64,000 bases of DNA from Amyelois transitella (lineage: Eukaryota; Arthropoda; Insecta; Lepidoptera; Pyralidae), in assembly GCF_032362555.1 (NCBI RefSeq), contig NC_083525.1, positions 4,263,501-4,327,500 of the forward strand. Reading direction: 5' to 3'. The notes beneath the pieces were generated by a model, which was given only the letters and a program-made list of their open reading frames with translations, did no database searches and was not told the DNA's origin. This document shows, in pieces, positions 33,809-60,130 of the stretch. The position numbers and the translations under genes are program-made. Every line of letters begins with the position of its first letter. Position 1 is the stretch's first letter.

Positions 33809-36800
33809 CGCATGAATGATTCGATATAGTGTCTAGTTACACCTAACGTACACTTATCTAAACTTCTGATGATAAGTTATCAATCCAAATATATTATGAT
33901 GCAATTAATAACAAACATCGATTTATAAACATTAATTTTCTCAGCAAAGCAGGAAATCAATATACATAACTTGCAAGTTCCTATTTCGAACTGCAACGTA
34001 ATATAAGATAAATATTTTATTTTGAGCAATGCATTTGTATTTGTTCAGTAAGCTAAGTGAAAGATTAATAATTTTATTTAAACGTGTTAAAAGAGGCCAC
34101 ATTTAAATCAAGTAGAAAATACTAAATCATATTTTTGTGAACATTCTCAAAAAAAAAGGGACGAAATATTTTTTTTTCTAGTCAGAATTTTGAAGTGGAA
34201 ACCTAAATTTTCGCAATTTTAGTAAAGGAACTCTTTGGAACAAGCCATGGAAGCGGACTTTAGCTATGTTGTACGTGGTTTGTAGTGGCCTGTTTTATTG
34301 CGAGCTAAACTGTTATGAACTTATGTTATAAAATGTAAATAAAATTTTCAATTTAATACCAATGCAGTGGTAATAATACTGATATAGTATCGATTAAAAC
34401 TTAATGTGACCGTGGGTTGTAAATCAGTAAAAACTAAAGGCAATCATGTTAAAATGTATATATAATAGCGTCTTCGTACGAGGCGGGACAGCGTTTTGTA
34501 TAATTTGTAATAAATAAAACCTTGTATAGAAATGCACAAATTTAAAAAACATGCCTTGTACACACATTGTATCTTCCCACTTTTAGTAAATAAGCAAAAA
34601 CTCAGCTACATAATTTTTATTACAAATGTATTTTTTTTTTGTAAAGCAAGCATTTAAGCATGAAAAGTTTTATCAATCACTTGTTTCAAAATAGAATAAG
34701 GTCTACTGTAATGTATTTGTTATCTTTTTTGTTTTATATTTTATGTTGAATAAGGAAATATCCAACAATTTTTAATAGTTCAAGAACGCTTGTTTTATTA
34801 ATTTTTTTTATAATTTATGTACCTACCTATTTTATCTATTGATAATGGAGGAATTAAAGAGCCGAGATACCGCCTCAACGGTTATTTTGTGTCGAATTTA
34901 AAAGCAGTGGTATTTGGGATACATGGGGTTTTCGACAATATGATCCGTGTGAGTGAGTGACAAAACAAATGGAACAAGTCACATTTGTGGAAAGTTCAAT
35001 ATGTAAAATAACAACACAGTAATTATTCGTTTCTATTTTAATTTCCAGTTTGATTTTTTCATTAATAAGATTATATTACAATATAATAATTATGATAATA
35101 TTATTAAAACTACAAGTCGATTGTGTTATTTAAATATATAACAAAAAATAAAAGAAAACAACAATGGTGCACCGAGCGGGCCGCTAACACTCGCAAATAA
35201 TAGAACGTGGCCGGCGGCCGCGCACCTTGTCATACCATACCTCTGTCAATATTGCTAACTATCTATCGGTGATAAACGACTATACAATGGTAAAATTTAA
35301 AAATTATTTAGTACAATGTAATGTACATAATACGTGATCTCTAACTACGAGTTTGGTACTTCTATATCATTATAATTATTTTGCCGGTTGAAAGGTTGAA
35401 GGGTGAACTAACACTACGGGCTAAGTGGTGGGAGTTGAAGAGTCTCGCCTACGCACTACTCTCGTCCGGGGCCGGCGCAGTCGTACGCGTGTCGATAATA
35501 AATTAATTTACAATAAATATCCTTCATAATACTTGATAGTTGAAGATCTAACGAACTAAATGACCGCGCGTCGCCCGGGCAGAGGACTAATAGCGAGCGA
35601 AATACTATGCGCCTAACGTTAAGTACCGACCATCTATTGCACGCAAGCGAACATACAGCTCAGATTGATTCAATTCCGTAGTGCCTCGGTTCCAGATATT
35701 CCTATCTTTTCAGCGCAGCGATGGTCGTGGTATACATGTTAACTCACAACAATGGAAAAAAAAACATCCCGAAATCAATGTCTAAGAAGGCAGATCAAGG
35801 AGCGTTAAAAACTTAACATTCTGCATCAGATCTCATAATTCGGAAAAAAAATCTTTATCACACGCGCTATAGGTAATGTCTCATAATACGATGGACTACG
35901 ATCACCGCTTCGCTCTCGATACATCGGCCTGAAATGTATGTACAGTGACAGGATGACGAGTCGAGTTAGGCTGTGTCTAGAAATTATTGTCATTTATTTG
36001 GTCAGTTCAGGAGGAGGAAATTGTGGAAGCTAATTCAACTGCGTCAGCACACAATGCCATCAAGCGTTACTCACCAACTATTGATGACATCGTGTACACG
36101 GGTATATAAAACAGCTACAATTTTGACCAACTTCACTTTTTACACTAGTACTTAGGTCATTAAACCCTCAGTAAATCGCGAACTCGATACTTTACGATCA
36201 CATCATGTGATGCTTACAAAGAATGTGATATTGGAAGATAATTAAATTAATGAAGTAAAAATTAATTTTAAAAATACCATAAACTAAATTTGGATATTTA
36301 TGACTATTTTTCGGCGTTAAATTAAATAACATATAATAGTCTATACATGACTGGTAAGCTTATTTGACGATACAAATAATGTATTAGGACCCTAAGAGAG
36401 AAAATAGCACATAGTAGTAGACCTCGGCGGAGGCCCCGCGTCGCACTTCCAATTTACACGAATATCGCACCTTATAAAAAGTAACAAACTATGTATAATA
36501 GTTACTTATATATATTATTGTTCCTTATATACAAAACACCGCGCCCCACGCGCGTTTCCGCATTTTAAGGCAAATTGTGTTCATGCTAATACATACACAT
36601 ACAATGCTATATATAAATTTATTATATTTACAAAATATAACTGGCAGTAGGTTACACAATAAACAGCACCTGCGTTTTGTTACAATTTAGTAAAGCATGC
36701 TACGCGTTTAAAATAGCGATGAGAATACAGTTTACAATCGTAACAAAGTTTTAACAGTCAATATATGAACGAAATTCTAGGCCAAACAATACAGTCCAAT

Positions 36801-39068
36801 TTGTAATCAAAAAACAATTTATACACGAAACCCTTTCTCCTAAAGTAAAAACTAATGATATGAATATTAGAATTTTGACTATCTACTGTGTAAATAATAA
36901 TGTCTCGTGGTGTCGGCTGCGGCGGGGACGCGGCGTCGTGAGCAGACTACTCCTACCTCGCGGCCACTGCGGGCCGGACCGTTACAATATCATCTTCGTG
37001 GTTATTTCAAATGCAATTTTTCAATCATTTGTCGACAAAGAATCGATATGAAAAATTTGCTAAAATCACTAGAAACTTATGACAAACTACATATTATACA
37101 AGAGTAGATCAAGAATACTAATTTTTTATTTAAGCCTTTAGTTATAATCATGCCCTCTTATTAACGTCTGTTCCGTCAATTTCGCATTAATTTTGTAATT
37201 TTTAAAGGTGGACGGCCTAACGATGATTTTTGATTGATACTTTTTACACTAATACATTTCAAGAAAATATTTCTTATGTCTAAGAGATCGTTCGCGACAT
37301 GTACAATCAAAATTTAGAAGTGTTTTTGAACAATATTTATTAATAATTGGTTGCTTTTATTTTCAATGAAACAAAAGTGACGGAACAGGGCCACACACAA
37401 ATTTAATTACTAGGTAATAGAAAAGCGTCACATTCTCACATCGTCCTTCACATTCACCACACGACGTCTTAATTCCAAATTGGCATACAAGTCTATGTTT
37501 GCGACAACATGTCTCTGGGATTCCATTTGATTAAAGCGTGTTTGTGATAAAGTTAAAAGTATAAAAAAGTAATGCCCAAATCATCTGAATAAATTACGAA
37601 AGCTGAAAAACCAGACACACATTGAAGTTTGTTCAAAGGGCGGACCGATGACGTGCTTTTTCGCGAAGTGTAACCAGTAGACTACCACATGCAGGACAAA
37701 ACTCTTATTCACACTAATAAATGACGTTTTTCTTATACGTCAAAGTTTCCAGAAAGCCTTCGGTCAGCCAATAAGCATAGCGCTTCATATGTACAATTTT
37801 TCCCGCAATATCTCTTTGCGTTACTATTTACTAATCCTACGGTACTGGTGAGATGCACGAGAAAACATGTCGCCGGTCCAACCGCACATTACAAATAATT
37901 ATGGAGTGCAATAAACTTAATAGTGTAGAATAGGAAAGCCCTCCCGAGCAAACTCTCCTAGCGAATACTGACGCACATCAATTGGAAGACAACAAAACCA
38001 AGGACTCAAATGTCCCCACTTCTTGAACCATTTTATTACCTGTGTAACTACCAGTCTTACTACAAAGAGGATGTTCTAATTTTACCATGAAATTGCCATA
38101 ATTAATAAGGGTAATACAAAATGTGTTCTGACAACTACCTTTAGAACAGAAGTGGTTACACGAGTAAATCTAATTACCCGTATTACTACCATTGATAGTA
38201 AGTTTGTATAGTTACTCTGGTAACAATTTAACCAAAAATCCTTATTACCCACGTCAATGGATTAATTTTATGTCAATCAAGCAACTTTGTTGCTTGGAAA
38301 ATCTTGTTTTATATCCCGTGACGTAAGCATAATAATTTAGGGTTCGATTCCGTCATAGACTGATCTCACGGGAGGGCTGGTACAGTCTCAGTACTCAGAA
38401 ATGAATGGGATATAGAAATCGAATGCTGTTGCCTAGTTTATGTCGCCAACAAGATTTATCTATGATAAAAAAATGAACAATTTGTTGTGCAGTTCTAAAA
38501 ATAAATCCTACATGCGTCAAGATTGGAACACAATGTTGTCTATAATTATTGAGAACTAGCTTTAGCAAAAGGTCGGATCATTCTTTAAATTCTGCCGTCA
38601 CCATTTATATGACCCAATTTAAACAAGTGACCAAACATGTTTCAGAATTTTTCAAAATCATTTATGTTTTCTTTACTTACTAAAATTAGCCCACTTTTTA
38701 TTATACAACTATTTACAATAAGGAAATTAAAATAAAACACGTTATTAATCCGAAAAGGAATCACTTCATGCTCTAGACGATTGTGCTTCTTCCTGAGGTT
38801 TCCCACGATCACAAGAGAGGGCAAGTCAGAAATCACATGTGACTACCGAGACTTTGTTGACAAGGGAACCTAACCCCATAACAAGAAATCACCTGACTAT
38901 TGGTGAATGTGACGTCACAAATGATAGTTATACATAAGGTTTTTATATTGCATCTCAATGCCGAGTTTAAATTCTCAGCATTGCAGCTGGGTAGAACTGA
39001 TGATTGAATACATAGCTTCAAATACAATATGACATTTCTCTTCTCCTATTGCGATATCAATGAACCTG

Positions 39069-39247
39069 ACGCGTCCTAAATACAAACAGATTCCCCGACC
39101 AAGAAGTGTAGGCAACAGCATTACGTTAGAGCGGCAGAGCTGGCGGAGTTTCTGTGGGTCAGCTACAATTTAAATGTTCCCAACGCGTTCTGAATACAAA
39201 CAGATCCTCGGACATAGAGTGTAGGCAACAGCATTACGTTAGAGCGG
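39069..39247. repeat. Tandem duplication just downstream of the Tao stop
   Basis: Unit 1 (39069-39134) and unit 2 (39183-39247) share 'aatacaaacagat', 'gtgtaggcaacagcattac' and 'gttagagcgg' at an offset of about 114 bases. After unit 1 comes 'agctggcggag-ttctgtg', which resembles the end of the Tao coding sequence that follows unit 2 ('agctggcggaggagttgctg'). The duplication therefore seems to have included the tail of the last coding exon. Confidence 0.75.
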
Positions 39248-39267
39248 TGCGTTAGAGAGAGTAATCA

Positions 39268-52253
<12,986 letters not shown>

Positions 52254-52849
52254 TTTGATCTGGAAATCAATTCCTTATTGGTAACTACTAAAATGATAAT
52301 TTACTATACACACGTGAAATCTTAAAGCTATTATTATCTTGTTTTTAAACATAATACAAATGCAAAAGTTGATGTGAGGAATGGACGGATATCTTACTCT
52401 TTCCCCCAAAATCTAGACAGATTTTGATGCAATTTATTAAAAGGAGACTTAAAGAATAGGTACAAACATTCATCTACTACACAGATTTTAGTACTAATAA
52501 TAATATTTTGTGTAGGTACTTAAAGCCTACTTAAATAATTTGGTGAATTACAAAGAAGATTAAGAGAGAAAAGATTAAGAGTAGATCTACCTCTCTAGCT
52601 TCTAAATATCCTAAAACAATGCTTTATAATTATTAGCTAAAATTTTTACTTTATTTAATACCCTATTCATTAGACAATAAGGCGTCACTCCCGCCATGCG
52701 GTCACCCAAGCAAGACGCATCTGACGACCTTGCACATGTCAATTATACTCGCTGGCAGATTGTTCCGTATGCGATTTTCGAAACAATATCTTAGTTACTT
52801 ATATTTATTATATAATTTACTATAACATATGTAATAGGATAATACTTTA

Positions 52850-52945
52850 TCCCATATGGAAAGACAGAGCCTTGCAAAGAAAGAAAGGCAAAACTCAGCT
52901 GCATGGCTCAATGACGGAAATCAGATTCAAATATTGACAATTATT
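52850..52945 (+). repeat. Degenerate family A repeat
   Basis: 'aaagacagagcc', 'cagctgcatggctcaatgac' and 'aaatcagattcaaatattgac' follow the family A order, in the probable 5' UTR intron of Tao. Confidence 0.5.
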
Positions 52946-53254
52946 AAAAATAAATATTTTTTGATTATAAAATGTCATCAACAAGCTGAAAAAAACACTG
53001 GTTAATAATGTGAATATTTTTTACTGCCCTAAAAAAAAGAGTGTGTAAGAAATCCAAATATTATTTATTGGCTGTTCATTTGCCCATCACAGGGCTCTTG
53101 AATAGAAATACTTAAGTAGGAATCAGAATTTTCACCATGTAAAAATATGTAAACATTAGATGTTAATTATTGCCTTTTTAATAACAATAAACAACATCAA
53201 AGAAATAAAAATGTTGAATTTAAAAAGCACTCCATATACTCGAAAAAGTGATTC

Positions 53255-53370
53255 ATGTAAAAACCTGACTCACTCAATCCTGGCTCCATGATCAATAGCA
53301 TACCCCAGGCTCCTCTCCAGAGTGATGAGGATGCAACCGGGACTAAAGCCAGGAGGAAGCAGATGTGATG
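53255..53370 (+). repeat. Family B SINE fragment
   Basis: 'gtaaaaacctgactcactca', 'gctcctctccagagtgatg' and 'actaaagccaggaggaagc' match the 3' half of family B. Confidence 0.65.
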
Positions 53371-54095
53371 CGTGAAGAAGTGATGACATACTATGTTTTA
53401 AAAGTGACGGCGAATTTGTTTGTTTGTTACAGCTTAACCCTGAACTGATCTCCATGAAATTTTTCACATAATGAGAAAGAGATGGAATTATTGGTTAAAT
53501 TTTTGTATGATTAAACTTAATAAAACGAATATAGTAGTTAAGTAGTATTAACATTTACAGTAGAAAGAAATATTATCCTGATGAAAGCTAAAGAAATACA
53601 ATGTAATATCCTCAGGTGTGAACCACTTAAAAAAATAAGAATCAAAGACATACTGCTAGCGCCAGCTGTAAGCCGGCGGTGTCCGTCAGTTGTGAAGACT
53701 GTTCCCGTCACCCGGGGCCATCCTCTGCACCACCCGCTATCTGCAACAGTCGGAAATGGAACCGATAAGACCACCCATTCCCAAAATTAATGCTAAGGCC
53801 ACTCCCGTCAAACGATTTCAAATAATCGGACATCACATCTTAAACTACACGAAATTAGCAAACTAAACAATTGACAGCCCAAGCTGCACTAATAATTTAA
53901 TTAATGCAAGCTCCAGATAAAAGGTGCCGCAACCCACCTCGAAGCGAACAACGTGAAACTCACTCTTGAACATTGTACAATCACGGTTTTGTACGGACAA
54001 ATTTGTATCACATAGTCAAAGCTAGCGACAATCGGCGACTGCATGCCCATAAAAAGGCTAAAAAATAAAAATATTGCAAAATACTTGGCACTTAC

Positions 54096-54370
54096 AGACA
54101 ATATTTCGCCTCAAAATGGCGTTGGGTATCGTGCGCACTGATAGTTTTTTGTTTCATGGAATACTCTATATATGTCCACCCACTTCATTCACAAACCACT
54201 TTAAAGTTAATATTTCACAATTATTAAAACTTACACATAAATAAAATGGACTTGGTAAAATTTCTAGACAAAATTATTTACAACTTTCACGTTCAAAGAC
54301 ACATACAGACAGACCACAAACTAAAGAATCGAGAACGAAGACAAGACAGGCCACAGACCTCAGACACCAC
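54096..54370 (-). promoter_or_regulatory. Candidate Tao 5' UTR exon and promoter
   Basis: The Tao ATG exon begins with an acceptor at 52260-52261, so an untranslated exon must lie upstream. A strong GTAAGT donor on the minus strand at 54095, after 'gcgaaatattgtct', would end such an exon and leave a 1.8-kb intron. The exact transcription start is not visible. Confidence 0.4.
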
Positions 54371-54439
54371 AGATGATAAAAACGATGTATAAACAATTTA
54401 TTTGTGCTTAAAACAACTACATAATATTATATTTTACAT

Positions 54440-54550
54440 TTACTGCTTCTTCTTTTATGGCTTTAGTTCCGGTTGGATCCTCATTACTCTGGAGAGGAGC
54501 CCGGGGTATGCCTTTGACCATGTATCCTGAATTAGGTGAGTCAGATTTAT
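54440..54550 (-). repeat. Family B SINE fragment
   Basis: It is the reverse complement of the family B 3' half ('actctggagaggagcccg', 'gcctttgaccatgtatcctg'), just upstream of the candidate Tao promoter. Confidence 0.6.
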
Positions 54551-55259
54551 ACCCGAACCTACTCCTGTCTGCTGACCATTTCATACACACACGATGTTTC
54601 CCTCTCCGTAAGAGCATCGGTTAGTATTCAAACTAATGTACCTAACTTCGAATATAGTACATGGCCGGGGTGAGGTTTGAACCTGTTCCCATTTTCGCCA
54701 TACGCATTTTGACCTGGCACCATACCGATTCGACCTACGACGCTCGCAGCACTGGGATAATAAAGCCGTCACTAATCCGACATGTCTGGTGGGTGGGACA
54801 CGTTTTTAAATCTGTGGGTGGGACTGATATTTCGCATTTCAGGATTTAAATTATAATTAAATTCTTATAGCTAAAATATTCAATTGAAGTATCTCATAGA
54901 ATATACTTTTATAATTATACCTAATTATATTGAAAAAAAAGTTTTTACTAGTTTTATTATGTACGTTGACTTGGGGACATCGAAATTGTTATGATTTGTT
55001 TCTATTTTTGTTTTCCTTATAAATTCATTATTGTTATTGTAGTTTGATAATTAAATATATGTAGAACCGTAATAAATTTAAATTATTTATCAAGTCAGCT
55101 GAAAAATGAAGTGGTCTGGTCATAAAACACAGTAAGTAAAGTAGTAAAAAAATAATAATGCCCATAGACCACAAATCACTGAAGGCATAGACAATCTCGT
55201 AATTCATTTACGACTTCCATGGCAAACAAACCCCAATACAAAAAAACGTATTGCACGGG

Positions 55260-55375
55260 CAGTTACACATTAATACTCTAAAGCTGAACGTGGCTTATCA
55301 GTCTTTTCAAGACTGTTGGCTTTGTCTACCCCGCAAGGGATATAGATGTGGTTATATATATGTATGTTACTTAAG
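55260..55375 (-). repeat. Family A repeat fragment
   Basis: 'gctgaacgtggcttatcagt', 'cttttcaagactgttggct' and 'gtctaccccgcaagggatat' form a well-preserved reverse copy of the family A end. Confidence 0.7.
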
Positions 55376-56544
55376 AGCATTAAAAATATATGATAACTTT
55401 GGAGCTAGCACGTCTCAGATACTTTTATAACCGTGACTGTTTCATCACTCACTCCCTTCTCACCTTAGTTTGTTGACTTAAATATAAATATTTAAGAATA
55501 GCGATGGCATAATTCTGCCAAAATAAACGATAATCAAAATTGACTTAGGACCAAAAATGGCGGCTTTTCCTAGTGCTGGGTGCATTATAAATTACAATAC
55601 CAATATCTAGTCGCATTGCACGTGCCGTATGGTTTTCGGTACTTTAACAGGACCGGACCACTACAGCTCGTTCCCATGGATATTGTAAAAGCCGACTAAG
55701 AGTGAAGCCTAAGATTTGTCTTGTGCAGTTACTATGATCCAATACTGTTTCAAGTACAGACTTTGGTCAGTTACCTTTTTTTTATATGTATGGATTACTT
55801 TTTTTATGATATGTTTTGAGGTATAGATTATTTGGTTGAAAGCAAAGCACCATCGCGCAGTCTTGTAATGTTTAAAGTTCTGTTAAACTGTTTCCACGAA
55901 ATGTAAACAACAAATATTATTTAATGTAGGTGTGTGTGTAGTCAACCCTCGGGGAAAAGGGCGTGTGTGATTAAATGTATGTATGTATAATGTTTAAAAA
56001 CATTTTTTTCTTTGTCAATGTAATCTCATGCAATTATATTAATATCTGTGGTGGTAACTAACTGGCAACACTGAGTGGTTTTGCTTCTATTCGGTGTGGT
56101 GCAGTGTTTTTTGTATTGCCGGTGTTTTGTTTTGAAATTATCACAAAAGCAGGTACTTATTTTATGAACAATAAACTTCTTAATTAGATAATTAGTTATA
56201 ATTGTGAATTACATGAAAAAATAGGTTTAACATTCGTTGTTATAATTTAAAATTTGTTACTGAAAGTAATCAAAATGGCGGGTTAATTCTATGTAAATTT
56301 ACTACTTCAAGCTATTATTTTACTTCCCTCCATCATGGTTTCTAAGCTTTTCTATTCCCTCATTTATTTTGGGTTGTTTATGATTAAATAAATGCACTGA
56401 ATACACCGACACATCAAACCATGATAGGTTATTTTGACAGTTTGGTTGGCTTTGATCTTGGCTTGGATAGACTAACGCTGCCGAACTATCGATAGTTTTA
56501 CTATCGACTTTCGTCCAATTAACCAGTGCATATCAATTATATTA

Positions 56545-56645
56545 TGAAGCCATATAGCTGAACGTGGCTTTTTGGTCTTTGCGAGACTGTTAGCTCTGTC
56601 TACCCCGCAGGAATATAGACGTGGCTATGTGTATGTATACGTTAT
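56545..56645 (-). repeat. Family A repeat fragment
   Basis: 'gctgaacgtggctttttggt' and 'agctctgtctaccccgcag' repeat the pattern seen at 55260. Confidence 0.7.
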
Positions 56646-57359
56646 GTGAGAAAGAAAAACCTATAATATGTGAATATTATTTAATCAACTTAGTTGGTAA
56701 ATAATAAAAATAAAATTCAACAATGTATATGTACTTATCATTTAGATTAAAAATGTATCCTACTCTACATAAACTACTGAGCAATAGGCATTTAAACTTT
56801 GTATTCTTCTTTAAGGCGACAGGTGAGCAACCTGCCAAATAGTAAAAACCTGCGTTTTAACATGGGATAATTTTTTTCCAAAAATCAACCCCAAAAATGT
56901 TAAAGTTGGGGCTTAAAATTTGTATGAAAATCAATAATGCTACCTGTTGGAAGCTGAAGCAGTGACCTGCCTATAGTGTGGTTAATAATAAATACTTAAA
57001 TAGATAAACACCCAGGACCCAGGCAATGCAGAAAAAGTTTGTTTCTCATCGTTCCCTGGCATAAGTGAGAATTAAGAAACTGCAAACAAGAAACAATCAA
57101 GTCTATTAAATTAGTGCCATCTAGTGATGTAATTTAAATTTGAATCTGTTTAGCGCCATTTGTTGGTAATTTTTGAAACTGTTGTCCTATTGTTATGAAA
57201 TGCAGCAGGCAGGCAGCTTTTATTTATTACTTTGACTTTAATATAAAAATAGGCCTTAGAAGAAATGAAACATTACATGACATAAAACTATGCGACAAAA
57301 AAAAACTAAAATTGTTAATAAAGGCCATTGCGTTCACCTTGTAGTTGCAATTTCACAGA

Positions 57360-58987
<1,628 letters not shown>

Positions 58988-59157
58988 GGTGGTAAGTGTC
59001 ACTAATAAAATTTTCATACTTTATATCACAACTAAAATTATAAATGCAAAAGTGAGTTTATTTGTTACCTCCTCACGCGTTATTTCCTGAATTTATCTTA
59101 TATGTAAATCATAAATATCTCATATATTACAATATTATATCTATACTAATATGATTA

Positions 59158-59402
59158 AGCTGAAGAGTTTGTTTGTTTGTTTGAATGCGCTAATCTCGGG
59201 AACTTCTGGTTCGAATTGATTTTTTTTTTGCGTTGAATAGACCATTTATCGAGGAAGGCTTTAGGCTATATAACATCACGCTGCAACTATTAAGAGCGAA
59301 GAAATATTGGAAAATGTGAAAAAAACAGGGGAATTTATTCATCCTTGAGGGCTTCAATTATGCCTTTTCCACGCGGACGAAGTCGCGGGCACAGCTAGTA
59401 TA
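59158..59402 (+). repeat. LINE-tail-type repeat, family D
   Basis: 'aatctcgggaacttctggtt', 'gaataggccatttatcgagg'-like text and the end 'gacgaagtcgcgggcacagc' are of the kind found in many copies at the 3' ends of lepidopteran non-LTR elements. No reading frame remains. Confidence 0.55.
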
Positions 59403-59464
59403 TATAAATGGAATATGGAAAAAGACATAGGTTACCTTTTATCCCGGTAAAAACGATAGTTCCC

Positions 59465-59585
59465 GTCTTATAGGTGGCGCTAAATTCGTCGCTTTTGAAA
59501 GTGGCGTTAAATTCAATGCTTTTTGGCGTTGAATTTGTCGCTTTTTGTAGTTGGCGCTAAATTCACGCGGGTGAAGCTGCGGGTA
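59465..59585 (+). repeat. Short tandem motif array
   Basis: The motif 'ggcgctaaattcgtcgcttt' and close variants occur about four times in succession, with units of 23-29 bases, ending at 'cacgcgggtgaagctgcggg'. Confidence 0.6.
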
Positions 59586-60130
59586 AAAGCTTGTATTAAT
59601 ATAAGGCAAGCAACCATATACCTACTATTTATAGTATCCCCCAGAAATAAGTCAACATTGGTGTAGTAAATTACATTATAATACTCTCATCATATATGCC
59701 GTGCCGCGAGCATATTCGTAAAATTTAATGTGAAATTGGCTAATTTTCTTTCCATAATTGATATGTTCATGTAACACAATCTTTAATCATAAAACTGCCC
59801 AATCGCAATGTGCAAATAGTTTACGTCTGTAAAATAATGTATGTATAAAAGTGAGGAAGCTTTTCTGTTTGATTTTACTCTCATCTGTGACTAGTATATA
59901 GTTGATCAAAGTTTGTAACCACATTATTAATATTCTTTTCAGATTCATCTTCGAGATTCTTCTTAATTGTTTAAAATTATATTTAAGTTTTAGTGTAACT
60001 AAGTATGTCGAATGTGCAACCGTCTTGCAGATTATTATTATAATTATATATAATTGTATGTATGCACTTTTAAGTGTACTTATGTTGATTTTTTTTATTA
60101 TACAATAAATCATTGGGCATTATTGCTTAA

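Larger units (their letters stand above)
33365..39267. other. Region between convergent NIPSNAP and Tao genes
   Basis: NIPSNAP (+) and Tao (-) converge here, so the interval holds both 3' UTRs. I see no other gene. Two inverted repeats lie at 33496-33637 and 33736-33808, and a tandem duplication at 39069-39247. A tRNA-like 'agggttcgattccgtca' is present near 38340. How far the Tao 3' UTR runs cannot be told. Confidence 0.5.
54551..57359. other. Intergenic interval between divergent Tao and HP1
   Basis: No coding exon is seen. Family A repeats lie at 55260-55375 and 56545-56645 (both reverse). A possible HP1 5' UTR exon lies near 56090-56152: it contains an initiator-like 'gtgcagtg' and ends in a GTACTT donor after 'acaaaagcag'. 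Confidence 0.45.
58992..60130 (+). other. Probable HP1 3' UTR intron and final exon
   Basis: A GTAAGT donor begins four bases after the HP1 stop, and a strong acceptor ('tattcttttcag') ends at 59942. The exon from 59943 has AATAAA at 60104-60109. The intron holds LINE-type repeat debris (59158-59585). A later AATAAA at 60817 offers a longer end. Confidence 0.5.

Noticed and set aside
38335-38410. tRNA-like B box 'ggttcgattcc'
   Set aside because: A single B-box-like word without a foldable tRNA; possibly an old SINE, not annotated as a gene.
53901-54101. 66-codon minus-strand ORF near the Tao promoter
   Set aside because: No family resemblance, and it overlaps the candidate 5' UTR donor; likely chance.
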